Shown here: in pieces, positions 21,830-32,879 of the stretch | Layout of the letters: each line of letters begins with the position of its first letter | How positions within the stretch are numbered: position 1 is the stretch's first letter | From: Liopterus haemorrhoidalis | Taxonomy: Eukaryota; Arthropoda; Insecta; Coleoptera; Dytiscidae | DNA length: 64,000 nt | Assembly: GCA_963971575.1 (NCBI GenBank) | Contig: OZ020625.1 | Location: forward strand, 22,222,992-22,286,991 | Direction: 5' to 3' | The notes under the pieces: model-generated | Seen by the model: the letters and a program-made list of their open reading frames with translations, nothing else | The model's database searches: none | What the model was told of the DNA's origin: nothing | Program-made: the position numbers and the translations under genes

Positions 21830-23173
21830 TCACTCGTTTACTGTGTTAAATAGCGGATTAAATATATTACATATTTTACTTAAAAACACAAAAAATGCGT
21901 TATATTCTGAAAACATAATCTGATCAAAAATTCCTGTTGTACTATTCCGGTTCACACCAATGTACATTACTGAGATTTTTTTCAGATTTTTAGTTTAAAC
22001 CATCTGGGCTACAGGGTGTGGGACAATTTTTTTTTTGCACAATTTTGGCAAAAATCGCCTCAATATAATTTATTTTGCAAAAATAAAATTTTTTCGTTCC
22101 CAGCAAACATTGAACTAACGGCCGAATGCCGGTAAACTGCTTTTACGCTGGTACATTGCTGGCACCAAAAGTAAGTGCAACGCCAGTATTAATAATGTAC
22201 TTCACATTTGTATTTCGCACTCCGCCTATACGAAGTACTTTACCAGCATTTTATAAGCATTCCTTATTTGTATTAATCCAAGATTATTTCTAGCGGGCCA
22301 GTGCTTATGTTCATAACTTTTTTTGAATGTAATAATTTGAAAAGTCTGATCGCTCTTAGTCATAAAACACCCTAACGGCGTGGCCTTCGAGGGTCGGTAC
22401 AAGTGATATTCTGTGAGTACAAGTTTGGACGTGTTGGTGAACAGTTTATCAGGATGTGTATTTGAATAGTTATTGATTGTGAGCATTATACAGTTTTTTA
22501 TTGTGATTTGTGTGTGTTTTGTTAGATTTAAGGACGTAGTTTACACAAACTTCTTCATATTAAATTGTTTAATATTTAGTTTAGTTCAATCATAGTTTTT
22601 TTCATGTAATAAAATTTTCAACTATTAATAAATCTGATACAAGATTATAAATATGTCATTTAAAAAATATAATTTGTCATATTTCATTTTGAATAGTGAC
22701 ATCTTAAATATTTTGTAAATATAATACTAACCTAAAATAATACAAACTTAATCCAAAACTGTAAAACTTTTTTTACAATATAAGTTTCGAAAAGTCAGTA
22801 ATACACTATAAAAATCACCAAAATAACCAGATCTAGTTTGTTCTTACATAAGTGAACAGCTTATAGCATTAATGCTTATAAAATTTGTTTATTGAATTTA
22901 TTTTAACAAGTATGATTTCTTTAGTTTGGCACTCTTCAAGTCAGGGGGAAAAGATGTGGTAGATAATACAAGACGAATATTGGCGAAAATTATTAGTCAC
23001 CCCTTATCTTTAGGATGAAATTGGTTTGACCGAAATGGCAGAAAACCATTTTCTTAAAATTCTTCATTAAATTAATAAATTAAATAAACTAATTCCTGTT
23101 ATTCCTGAAATTATATTTATTTAATATTTATAAATAAATCAATAAATTATAACTGTTAATTCAATTTACAATC

Positions 23174-23339
23174 GGCCAGTTTTACCATCGTTGAATAAAT
23201 TTATTTAACAACTTAAGTTAACAATATCGCATCATTCTATTGACAGCAATGTTAATTTCTTCATTAATAGTTTAAAACCGATGCGATATTGTCAACTTTA
23301 CTTGTTAAATAAATTTATTCAACGATGGTGAAAATGGCC
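23174..23339. repeat. Hairpin with about 60-bp arms
   Basis: GGCCAGTTTTACCATCGTTG at the left returns inverted as AACGATGGTGAAAATGGCC at the right. The arms contain AATAAATTTATTTAACAA and GATATTG/CAATATC words, and a loop of about 45 bases separates them. It may be a separate MITE or part of the larger TIR element. Confidence 0.65.
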
Positions 23340-23486
23340 AAATGAGTATTTTTTTGGCACCTAACCATTAATTTATTTTAATACTGGGTAAGTACACATA
23401 TATTACATTTGAAACACTAGAGAGTGGGTATAATATAAGCACTAGTCTGTCAGAAATAAATCTTGCAACTAATGCGATTATTTTGC

Positions 23487-23790
23487 ACTTTACCGTTGCT
23501 GGGGCAGCAACTGATACATCAATGGGCCAGCTAACGGCCACGGGGACACCGGGGCACTGGCCCAGTGCAAAATGCCAGCACTGGACCAATGCGAAATGCC
23601 AGCACTGGCCCAGTGCGAAATGCCAGCACTGGCCCATTACTTTCAATGCACTTTACCGTTGCTGGGCCAGCAACTGATACATCAATGGACCAGCTAAGGG
23701 CCACGGGACACCGGGGTACTGGCCCACTACGAAATGCCAGCACTGGCCCATTACTTTCAATGCCGGCGAGTATGTGCTTTACCAGTACTG
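23487..23790. repeat. Nested minisatellite, 24-bp units in about 161-bp units
   Basis: AATGCCAGCACTGGCCCAGT-type units of 24 bases repeat three times at about 23565-23640. A larger block (GCACTTTACCGTTGCTGG through CACCGGGG) occurs twice, at 23487 and 23648. The words GCACTGGCCCAGTGC are themselves palindromic. Confidence 0.75.
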
Positions 23791-24098
23791 GTCCGGATAA
23801 AAATGTTTGCTGGGTTATTCCACGTACCAAGGGCTTTCATTTGATACCCTACACAGAATTGTAAAAAAATATATTTTTTTTGCGATGAGCATATATTTCT
23901 TTATATTTTTAGGGGGATATGTTTTTTAGATTTTTCCTATGTGCGGGTCAAAGAGTTGTATAAGCATGCCAAATTTCAACTCTCTAGTTTTAGCCGTTTG
24001 GCTACAATTTTTACCGAACAGACAGACAGACAGACAGACAGACGACAAAATGACGGTATAAGGGTTTTTTGGTCATACCTACAAAACCCTAAAAACAC

Positions 24099-26790
24099 CG
24101 CGATATTACTTAATTGTAATTAATAATGAAATAACATGTAAAGAAATTATAACCAACAAGTTTAACAGATATTTTGTTAATACCAAAGATAGTCTTAATA
24201 TACCTTTAATTAGTTACTCAAATAACAACACATTTATTTGAGAATCTATGTTTTTAACTCCAACTGACGAAACAGAAATTTCTGATATTATTGTCAGTCT
24301 CAAATCAATTAAGGCACCAGGATTAGATCAGGTAAATTGTACTGTACTGAAAAAGTCTCTTCAGTATATCGTAACACCTTTAATGTGTTTAATAAATGAA
24401 AGTTTTGAAGAAGGGCTTTTTCCCGACCAATTAAAAATATCAAAAGTCACTCCCATCTTCAAAAAAGGTATTGAAACATACATTGAAAACTATAGACCGA
24501 TATCACTTATCTCCATCTTTGCAAAATTAATAGAAATGTCAATTAGACTTCTGAAATATCTAGAAAAAAAATGATAACTAAGTACAGAACATTTGGTTTT
24601 AGAAAATCCTGTTCTAGAGAAGATGCCGTTATTAAATTAATTGACTTTGCTTATGAAGGTCTTGATCGTAGGTCGTAAAGCATTCGACACGGTTGATCAT
24701 AATATATTGCTTAATAAATAACAATGTCTTGGTATAAGAGGAACAGCACTTAATTGGTTTACAACTTACCTCCAACATAGAAGACAAGTTGTTGTAATTG
24801 AGAACATCAAATCCGAAGAACTAACCATAAAATCAGGAGTTCCGCAAGGCTCAATTCTGGGACCCTTACTGTTCTTATTATATATTAATGATACAGCAAT
24901 GTCAGTTAAGCTAGGTTGAGTTTTACTTTTTGCGGATGATACGGTTTATTTTCTTAAACAATCAAATGTATTAATGCTAGGAACGGCTGCTACTAGTGAT
25001 ATTGAACATCTAATTAATGGGTTTAAACAAAAATAGTGACAGGACGTCATATATTTATTTTAAAAAACACTTTATCAGCCATAATACAGTTTCAATAACA
25101 TGTGACAATAGTCTTTTAAACGATTCCGAGTCAGTTTAATATTTAGGTATTGATATTGACCATTAGAAAGGTTGGGTATGTACTTCGTGTAACTAAAGAT
25201 TTTCGTCATAATCGGACGTACATTACATTATTCAATGCTCATGTTAGACCTCTACTTGAGTATGGTAATATTATATGGGCACCATATCAAACAAAATATA
25301 TTAAACGCATTGAAACTGTACAAACGCGGTATTACCGTGTTGTGAAACTACGGATGACAGGAGTATATCCAAAGTATACGTCCGGTGAAGTAATTTTGGC
25401 AGAGTTTAATGTTAAAACGTTGGCTGCGAGAAGAGATTTGGCATCAGTGCTACTTCTATACAAAATATTTAATAATCTTGTGGACGACTCTAACATTTTA
25501 TCTAATATTTACGTAAGAGTACCTTCCCGTGATTTTAGGACAAGAGACACATTATTCTTATGTAAAAGGGCAAATACGGAGCATTGCAATATGAGTCCTG
25601 TGCATAAAATGACCGCACTGTATAACGATCTTTTGTCAAAAGACCGATCTATTGATATATTCAATGTAAGTTATGCAGGTTTTCGCAAAGCTGTAATAAG
25701 CGTGATGTAATGGAAACTTTGTGCTGAAATATTGTAGTAAATGTCTAAAATAGATAAAAATGTCATACATGTTCGTACCTCCAAATTTAATTCTGTGTAG
25801 TACAAATGACCTCCAAATTATGAATGGAAACTACAACGAATGTGTATATACTGTATGAATGATTCTCAATGTACCTAATATCAACATGTGATTGTGTGAA
25901 CATGTTATAGTAAGTTTTGTATGTAAAATTCTTATGCTTGTGCACTTTATAAACGTATTTGTACATATGTTAGAGTATTAAGTTATTTTTTATGTTATTG
26001 TATTTATGTAATTTATATATGTATGGGCACAATTAAGGACTTTGGTCTGTCGTGTCCAATAAATAAATAAATAAATTACTTAAAGTGGAATAACTGAACT
26101 GACGCCATTTCTAAAAAAATATATAAATCTATTTTTGTAATGCGTCACTTAAAAATGACAACTTCTTTGTCAGGCTTAAAAACCTATTACTATGCTAGTT
26201 TCCATTCTATTATAAGTTATAGCACAATATTCTGGGGTAAAAGTACTTCTGCTGACAGATTTTTCAAAATGCAAAAATGAATTATTAGAACAATGTTTGG
26301 AGTTTCTAAAATAACTTCATGTTATTCATATTTTAAGGAATTAGGTATTTTACCTCTTCCTTGTTTATATATATATAAATGTGTCTGCTATGTACAAAAT
26401 AACAAAAATTCTTTTAATACACTTTCTAAAAGACATAAATATACATTGGAAATACCTTGTCATTAATCCGAGCAATTTAAATCTAGCCCGAAATATAACC
26501 AAGCAACTTTATACAATACGGTGCCTACACATTAAGATTACTTTAGGTACAAGTACATTCAAATTAAAATTGAAAAACTTTTTGGTTGACCACTGTTTCT
26601 ATTCGGTCGAGGTATATTTGTGTCATTAGTTCAAAATTTTTGAATCTAGTACATTTTTATATTTTGTAATTGTACACATTTTCATGTTAATATTATATTA
26701 ATTCTTATTAATATTTTTGTGTTTATTATACACTGCTCATGACGAGTCTTGATCTGTACTGATTTTTTGGTATTATTATTATTATTATTA
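24099..26790 (+). pseudogene. J3: Jockey/CR1-like reverse transcriptase, degenerate, with nested insert
   Basis: 24248-24574 codes the RT start (SIKAPGLDQV, LKISKVTPIFKKG, NYRPISLIS). 24835-24955 shows VPQGSILGPLLFLLYIND and a FADD box in broken frames. The frame reaches YLGIDID at about 25155 and continues after the nested element at 26079 with LKWNN and further C-terminal coding (FHSIISYSTIFWGKST, GILPLPCLYIYK). The 3' tail is an ATT repeat at 26767-26790. Many stops and frameshifts show an old copy. The endonuclease is missing. Confidence 0.82.
25166..26074 (+). mobile_element. Nested 5'-truncated J1-family retroelement in J3, ATTA duplication
   Basis: ATTA flanks the insert (25162-25165, 26075-26078). 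Without it J3 reads D-H-Y-L-K-W across the site. The open frame 25150-25710 codes the C-terminal RT region (LRVTKDFRHNRTYITLFNAH, VRPLLEYGNIIWAPYQTKYI) closely matching J1, and the 3' end GTCCAATAAATAAATAAATA matches the J1 tail. The first residues of the open frame belong to J3. The 5' end is truncated in the RT, as is usual for incomplete reverse transcription. Confidence 0.85.
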
Positions 26791-27249
26791 TCAGAATTAA
26801 TAAATGTGTGTATATTTCTGATAGAACAAAAGAAATAGTTATTTCTTACTTTGATTACTGAGATGTGTATTTTTTTAATACTTTATTTTTGTGTATAATC
26901 TAAATATCTCGCTTTAGATTAATTTTCTGTAATGAATGCCATCTATAATTTATTTATATTTCAATAAAATGCTTTAAAAAATAAATTAATTGAATTTCTA
27001 ATAACAAGCGTTGTGGCCATTATTTCTCTTTCTGTATTATATTTTTATAACCCTACTATTATTCATCTTATTTTTAACAATAAAACTTTTCAGAAACAGA
27101 TAAGATTTTTGCAGTCTAAATATTATTTAGGAAACGAAACAAACGAAATCTATCCTTGAGAATACACAGTCCACGAAAGCGGACGAGTCTTTTTGGAATC
27201 CGCTCTTTGTCTTTGCTACACTATTCTCAGGATATTAGATTTATCCATC
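26791..27249. other. No recognisable feature
   Basis: AT-rich DNA without coding signs, terminal repeats or microsatellites of note. It separates the J3 tail from the GC-richer R1-type remnant. Confidence 0.4.
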
Positions 27250-28365
27250 ATTTTATTAGTGACATGTGTGGATAAAACGAATTCAGAGGCAGGGAATTGA
27301 AAACCATAGTACAGGCGAGGCGAGTGATATGTTCCGGGTGTGTGAAAATATCCGGTCGCATTCCAGGGCGCACGCATAAGTGCTGACAACCTGATTGACA
27401 AGATGTGCAACGTAAGCTTGGCCGCACCTGTTGCCACGAACTGATGTCCAAGACACCGGGGTCCTTCACAGTTTCCAGATTACTACGCCCGATGGTTATA
27501 GGTGAAGCTAGTGTGGGGCACGGACTATCTGCTACGGCCACATACTTTGGCCTTGCATAACTGTGCCCTTGTGTCTAGAGATGTGACCAGGTTTAGCTCT
27601 TAGTCCTCCCGCAACACAGTGGTAGTGGACAATAGTCCGCTGGAGCGGTGCATGCGACGCGCTGTCCTGGCACAGTTCTTTCTCTATGACCGCGGGGAGT
27701 AGAGCTAAACGCTAGCTTATTGACCGTAACGTTAAGCAATAGAGGGCTCGACGGGTCTCCTTGATTTGCCCCCTCAAATTTCGACTCGCCCTGGTCTTCG
27801 CTACTCCACGCTCATGCAAGGGTGAGCATCCTGTGTGTTGTGAGTACACACTTTATGGTGTCAATACCAATCATCATTATCACCGATGCCTGCGTTACCA
27901 AATTGTGGGAGACTGTGTCGACAACCCTGCGGTTGTTTAGGGGTGTTATGATTTCGACTTCCTTCTTCGCTTCGATTACCGTCAGCATCTGTCATAATGC
28001 CTCCTAGTTTTTCCTGGAACGCACTATAACCTGTACTAGGTAGTTTGGTGTCAGGATATTCTTGACAGCGTTCTTGCTCCATCCCATCTGTCGTATGCGA
28101 ACAGCGTATGCTCTGCCGTGTCTGTGGCTCTACAATATACGCAAGCATCTTCCTGTTCCTTTCTGATTCGCTTTGTGAATACCCTAAAGGACCCATGAGC
28201 TGTCAGTGGTTGTGTAACTTAGTAGTCGATATACCTGTGGTTACAGGCCAGCCATTGCGGGATGTTGAGTATGAACCTGTTACCGCTAACAGATTGCGTA
28301 CGGTGCGTCTCACCGCGCACTATCGCACACCATTAAGACTAGAAAAATTTTAAGGCAATCTTGTG
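27250..28365 (-). pseudogene. R1-type non-LTR retrotransposon, C-terminal zinc-knuckle region and 3' UTR
   Basis: The GC content rises sharply. On the minus strand near 28050-28230 a broken frame reads LTGHGSFRVFTKRIRKEQED, then ACVYC...AEHTLFACDRW, the C-terminal cysteine-histidine motif that follows the reverse transcriptase in R1-clade elements. The preceding reverse transcriptase is missing (truncation near 28365), and downstream only UTR-like DNA follows to about 27250. The open frames annotated by length here are in the wrong frame. Confidence 0.65.
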
Positions 28366-28369
28366 GAAT

Positions 28370-28690
28370 GTGGCAGGGATTAAAGGACAATATGAAGAAT
28401 TTTGGGAATTTTTGAAGGAATTTGAGATAATAGGATTGACGAAGATATGAATGGAGAATAAGGAACGGAAATTATGGGAAGGAAACCTACCGAAAGGGTA
28501 AGTATGGAAAAGTCAAGAGGCGAAGAAAGAAAAAATAAAGGAAGAGTGATGAGGGTATCATCACGGGGGTAAGATGTCAGTTGCGTATGGGTGAAGAGGA
28601 GGCACAGAAATAGGAGGAGATAGTTGAAAGAAGGGAGAAGATAGGGAAGCAGGGGTGGCGAGTAGTCACAATATACAACAGAAGAGGATT
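28370..28690 (+). pseudogene. PuR family endonuclease N-terminal fragment
   Basis: The strand is very purine-rich. It codes, with stops, ILWNVAGIKGQYEEFWEFLK, EIIGL and LPKG-VWKSQEAKKEK, the start of the APE-type endonuclease of a purine-rich non-LTR family, the one also seen at 32880-37620. It ends at a microsatellite rather than continuing. Confidence 0.65.
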
Positions 28691-28695
28691 TAAAG

Positions 28696-28845
28696 AGTAA
28701 TGTAATGCAATGTAATGTAATGTAATGTAATGTAATGTAATGTAATGTAATGTAATGTAATGTAATGTAATGTAATGTAATGTAATGTAATGTAATGTAA
28801 TGTAATGTAATGTAATGTAATGTAATGTAATGTAATGTAATGCAT
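28696..28845. repeat. (TAATG)n microsatellite
   Basis: About 28 near-perfect pentamer units TAATG run over roughly 145 bases; the first carries one variant (TGCAATG). The minus strand reads as a repeated YITLH peptide, which is an artefact. It lies just upstream of the candidate exon. Confidence 0.95.
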
Positions 28846-28963
28846 GGTTAATATGACGTTGGGATGTAGAAATGAGATATGTTTTGTAAGTGTAGTAAAT
28901 ATCCTAAACATCGAAAGGTCGAGGGGAAATAAAGGATTAAATATAACTATTATTGTTTTACAG

Positions 28964-29335
28964 GTGTAGCTGACAACATTGAAAATGCCAGGAACTTGAT
29001 AATCTCGTCTCGCGGCGGACATGGTGGGGCTGCTACAGATGGAAGTAGAGGTACAGATGGCAGAAACGGTGAAGACAGCTGTCCAGAAAATTGGACATGC
29101 CCAAGAGGATATCTGTCCTTGACGGCAGGACGTTTTAAAATGTGGACTGGAAGCCGTTGCATGTTCATGGATAGGGGAACAAACGGGGTACTGGACGCTG
29201 TGATCGCGTTTTTGGTTCTAATAGCAGGCATTTTTCTATCCGTATTTAAGGGATGTGAGGGACGCAACGGAACTGATGGTGGACATGGCGGTATGGGGGG
29301 ATTTGGTGGACATGGAAATGAAATTATTATTTTAA
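28964..29335 (+). CDS. Candidate internal exon of a glycine-rich protein (host gene)
   Basis: An open stretch of 372 bases (124 codons) lies between an acceptor-like TATTGTTTTACAG (ending 28963) and a consensus donor GTAAGT (29336-29341). It is open only in the frame that puts splice phase 1 at both ends, so the exon is symmetrical. The peptide has a glycine-rich block (SRGGHGGAATDGSRGTDGRN), a middle with cysteines (SCPENWTC, SRCMF), a hydrophobic segment that could be membrane-spanning (VLDAVIAFLVLIAGIFLSVF) and a second glycine-rich block (GRNGTDGGHGGMGGFGGHGN) ending NEIIIL. The two blocks look like diverged repeats. Base composition and codon use are unlike the neighbours. I do not recognise the family. 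No flanking exon is visible, so a captured gene fragment is also possible. Confidence 0.5.
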
Positions 29336-29694
29336 GTAAGTAAAATAACGTTTCTATAAAATTCTGATATATACAACTAAAATTTATCAGTCCACTAGCT
29401 GAGTTTCCCTTCAAAGCCGGCGCTAGCTCTTTTAGTGCCTGGGGAAATAACTGAAAACTGCGTCCCTTTTGTAAATTTGTGTCATTATCGCTTTTAAATG
29501 AATTTTATTTGTATCTACATTTTGCATGCAAATGAACTTAATTCAATTTATTAATTTTTTAAAATTTCTTTCATTGATTAAAATTTCTTAAAAATTCTGA
29601 CAGGTCTACTTTTACCGACAGTCAACATATATAAGGGAGATATTGTGATCATACCGATTTTGACATTTCGAGATTTTTAGCATGATGTCTGTCG

Positions 29695-29728
<34 letters not shown>

Positions 29729-30515
29729 CTGTCCGTCTGTCTGTCTGTCTGTCCGTCTGTCTGCCTGTCTGTCCGTCTGTGTGCCTGTCTGTCCGTCTGT
29801 GTACACGTGCAGAGCAAATTCGGCTGAAAGGATTTTTATGAAACTTCATATTTAAGCTTCTGCCATCAATGGAACGATTTGATCAACTTTTGGTAAAAAT
29901 TGGTTGACTAAAAATGGGAGTTTACTCGTGTCGATTTTAAGATTTTTGTGAATATTTCACAACAGAAAAATATTTCGAAAAAAATTATTGAACAAAAGTT
30001 GCTATAAAATCAATAACTAATAACTTTTATTTGAGACGTTTTTTGATAAAACGAAAAATTTCGAATACTTTCTGTAAAATTTTTCGAAGTCTCAATTTTT
30101 TCATACTTATATGTAAAGTTTCCATGGACATGATAAATAATATCTCTGTTAGAAAATATTAGGCCAAGTTATTTCTACTCTGCTGCTAGAATATATTTTA
30201 TATAAGTACTTTACGATGGCGGTCGGTCCTGTGGTGGCCACAGCTGATTTTTTCACTATAAATCACGATGTCTATTGAAATCTTCTATTTATTGTATTTC
30301 GGCACATATATTTAATTCGATTTAAGAGATTTTGAAAAAAAAAGATAGTTAAAAAGCAATCATCATAGCAAGATATTGAGGATTTGGATGATATCTTGTG
30401 GAACAAGTTTCCATTATTCTTTTATAGTACTGCATAAGTAGTTGGAGGACGAGCACGCCTTCTAATGCGCATGTATGGTTACAGTAATTTAAGAAAGACA
30501 ATTTTATTATGATTT
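29336..30515. repeat. Unassigned DNA with (CTGT/CCGT)n tract at 29690-29800
   Basis: The only clear feature is a tetranucleotide array of CTGT and CCGT units at 29690-29800 within a repeat-like context (GTGATCATACCGATTTTGAC before, CGTGCAGAGCAAATTCGGCT after). Such tracts often sit inside insect transposons, as in the GACA family here, but this copy is not homologous to that family by eye. The rest is AT-rich and featureless; intron or intergenic DNA fits. Confidence 0.5.
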
Positions 30516-30755
30516 AAAATAAAATTATTCTTCTGCTTCACGAGCCTTCATATATCTAATTTTGAATATAAGTTTCCTTCTATTTCTTTCCAGTCTTTTC
30601 TGTTTTGGGCGAATCTTTACCATACAAATCCAGCATGTCGCTTGATTTTATCACCCCATCTCATTTACGGTCTTCCCCATTTTCTCCTTACTTCCAGGAC
30701 AGCTAAGTTATAGTGATCTGGCGGTTGTTTGTTTGTCTAACGTTATGGCCCGCAA
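30516..30755 (-). pseudogene. RTE(-) C-terminal fragment
   Basis: On the minus strand a broken frame reads LEVRRKWGRP, MRWGDKIKRHAG and FAQNRKDWKEIEGNLYSK, the C-terminal end of an RTE-type ORF2. It continues the RTE remnant at 32160-32807, from which it is split by the inserted RTE(+). Confidence 0.65.
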
Positions 30756-32115
30756 GCACAGCGATGAAAATTTATGAACAAATCATAGACAAGAAAATAA
30801 AACCGATTATCGAACGTTCACTAGAAGAAACACAAAGTGGCTTTAGAAAATGTAGGAGCATACAAGATCATATATTTACCTTAAAACAAATAACGGAAAA
30901 GATTCTTCAGAAAAAGACAAATGTTTATCTAGATTTTATTGACCTAGAAAAGGTCTTTGATAAACTGCCACGTAATTTACTATGGAAAATATTAGAGCAA
31001 AGAGGAATCAACAAAAAAATAATAAGATTAATTAAAAACTTTTACGAAAGTAATCGTAACATAGTGATACACAACAACAAACAATCTAATGCTTTTAAGA
31101 CGGTAGAAGGGCTAAGACAGGGAGGAGGGTTAAGCCCCACATTGTTTATTACATTCATGGATGACATCTTAAAAAAATGCAAGAACGAAGTATCAAAATT
31201 ACAAATCGGATACAGAAATATGCATATCACGGAAATATCAGAAGGAGTGTTTGCTGGTGACATTGTAATCATAGCCAAAGGAAGTAACGAACTGCAAGGA
31301 AACCTAAACAAATGGAACAAAGTATGTAAAGATTATGGCATGAAAATAAATAAGAACAAAACCAAAGTCATGATTATAGGAGAACAAGAAAACTTGAATA
31401 TAAACATAGAGAACGTCAATATAGAACAAGTAGATAGTTTCAAATATTTGGGAATTAATATTGAACCAAATGGAAAGCAAGAAATGGAAATTAATACAAG
31501 AATTGAGAAAACGATGAAACTTTATTACGACATACAAAACACGATTATCAATAACAAGGAAATAACAAAAATAACTAAAATGAACGTTTACAAATCGATG
31601 TATAGACCGATCCTGACTTTCGGATGTGAATCTTGGAACTTATCGACAAGAGAGAAGAGTAAAATCCAAGCGATAGAAATGAAATATCTAAGAAGAGTAA
31701 AAGGTATAACTAAAAGAGACAAGATACGCAACATTGACATAAGAAATGAGCTACAAATCGAACCAGTACACAAGTTTATCGAAAAGAGACAACTGAGTTG
31801 GTGGGGACATATACAGATGATGCAGAACACAAGACAGGTAAAAGCAGTATGGGAGACCAAAACACAAGGGAAGAAAAGAAAAGGAAGACCACGTCGTACA
31901 TGGGATGTAACTATAAAGAAGATACTAAAAGCAAGAGGGAAAACGATTAACGAAGCGAAAAGGCTAGCATCGAACAGAAAGGAATAGGCCAAATTTTTAC
32001 ATAAAGAAATGCCAGTACAAGAAAATTAATATGGAACATGAAAGTGTAGAATAACCTACACCACTCCGTGGTAAATATTTTTTTCAGATATATAAATATA
32101 TATATATATATAATG

Positions 32116-32159
<44 letters not shown>
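30756..32159 (+). mobile_element. RTE(+): RTE-type retrotransposon inserted in another RTE
   Basis: The element is flanked by ATGGCCCGCAA (30745-30755) and ATGACCCGCAA (32160-32170), an 11-base target duplication with one difference. It is 5'-truncated in the reverse transcriptase and ends in a TA repeat (32095-32159). Removing it joins the two halves of the RTE(-) frame at W-Q-F-A-G-H. Confidence 0.8.
30761..31987 (+). pseudogene. RTE reverse transcriptase, open but with mutated catalytic box
   Basis: This is the longest undamaged coding stretch of the RTE type here, about 408 residues from AMKIYEQIIDKKIKPIIERS (the preceding 16 residues of the open frame come from the flanking RTE). It shows GFRKCRSIQDHIFTLKQI, DFIDLEKVFDKLPRNLLW (motif A), GLRQGGGLSPTLF and the C-terminal RQLSWWGHIQMM and GRPRRTWDV. 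The catalytic box reads VFAGD where A-D-D is expected, so one essential aspartate is glycine. The N-terminal endonuclease is absent. The product, if made, could not polymerise. A 66% A+T, A-rich coding strand is typical here. Confidence 0.85.
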
Positions 32160-32163
<4 letters not shown>

Positions 32164-32807
32164 CCCGCAAACTGCCATTTTAATTTAACAGCCCTTTCGA
32201 TGACATCCCGTTGCCCCTGCCTTCCTTCTTGTCCATTATTTGGTCTTTCTATCTTGCAAGGTGATATATAGCATTTGTATTTACATTTGCCTCTGTGTGA
32301 TTACTAATTTATCGACAATTTTTCTTGTTAAAGTCTATGTTTGTTTCGCGTATGTTATGATCGGTTCAACATATTTGTCATAGACTTTAGTTTTTAGGTG
32401 TTAAGAATTTTCTTATTTTTTAGTATGAAAAATAATTCCCAAATGCCACCCAGCCAAGTTTAATTCAGCGATATATTTCCGCTTCTTTATTCTCCTTTCC
32501 AGGTCCTATGATTAGGTAGACATATTACTCCACTTATTCCAGTGCGTTCATCTAGGTTCATGTTCATTATTTCCTCCTGGTTTGCCAGTACTTTTGTTTT
32601 GCTTTTATTGATTTTAATGCCTCTTTGTGATTTTTTGTCTAGGTCGGTGATCATTATTTGAAAATCTACATTGCTTTCAGCGAACAACATGACGTCGTCG
32701 ACATATCTTAAATTATGGAGTCTTTCCCCGTTTACGTTATATCTCTTGTTATGATAATACATGTTCTTTATTTCCCCTAGGCCTTGCGGCGTTTCGGGTA
32801 TTAACAA
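32160..32807 (-). pseudogene. RTE(-) reverse transcriptase fragment
   Basis: 32487-32807 codes LRYVDDVMLFAES, the catalytic box with both aspartates, and KSQRGIKINKSKTKVL. Further down the minus strand broken frames give LKTKVYDKYVEPIITYAKQT and GQRDVIERAVKLKWQFAGH. The element is truncated above 32807 and interrupted at 32160 by RTE(+). Confidence 0.78.
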
Positions 32808-32879
32808 TTACTAACAATTAACAGACAATTACAAATAAATGAAAACTAAAATAACATAAAATACACTGGACATTTACAA

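Larger units (their letters stand above)
22099..23814. mobile_element. TIR element (CCCAGCAAACATT) with minisatellite and hairpin
   Basis: The ends CCCAGCAAACATT (22099) and AATGTTTGCTGGG (23814) are inverted repeats. The surrounding repeat without it would read CGTTATTCC, implying a TT duplication. Inside are a 60-base-armed hairpin (23174-23339) and a C+G-richer tandem region (23487-23790). No transposase is seen; short frames overlapping the minisatellite are products of the repeat. Confidence 0.65.
20785..24098. repeat. GACA-tract repeat family, copy 2, split by two insertions
   Basis: Homology with copy 1 (9690-10768) runs in three blocks: 20785-20959, 21496-22098 and 23815-24098. The blocks end at a Penelope-like insertion (20960-21495) and a TIR element (22099-23814). 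The (GACA)n tract is at about 24019-24043, and the end reads ACCCTAAAAA as in copy 1. A tRNA-like segment differing from that in copy 1 is at 21754-21829. Confidence 0.75.

Noticed and set aside
23368..23864. Repetitive frames such as QCWHFALGQCWHFAL and NASTGPMRNASTGP
   Set aside because: They are translations of a 24-base minisatellite in different frames, with no start context or continuation.
27216..28353. Overlapping frames of 61-111 residues in the GC-rich region
   Set aside because: The recognisable R1-type motif lies in another frame; these are shadows of UTR and coding remnants.
28690..29022. A repeated YITLH protein on the minus strand
   Set aside because: It is the TAATG microsatellite translated.
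28996..29343. The glycine-rich open frame as a free-standing gene starting at ATG 28996
   Set aside because: The open frame extends upstream exactly to a splice acceptor and passes a perfect donor before its stop, so an internal exon fits better than a small gene.
29612..29849. Frames rich in T-D-R-Q-T
   Set aside because: They are translations of the CTGT/CCGT tract.
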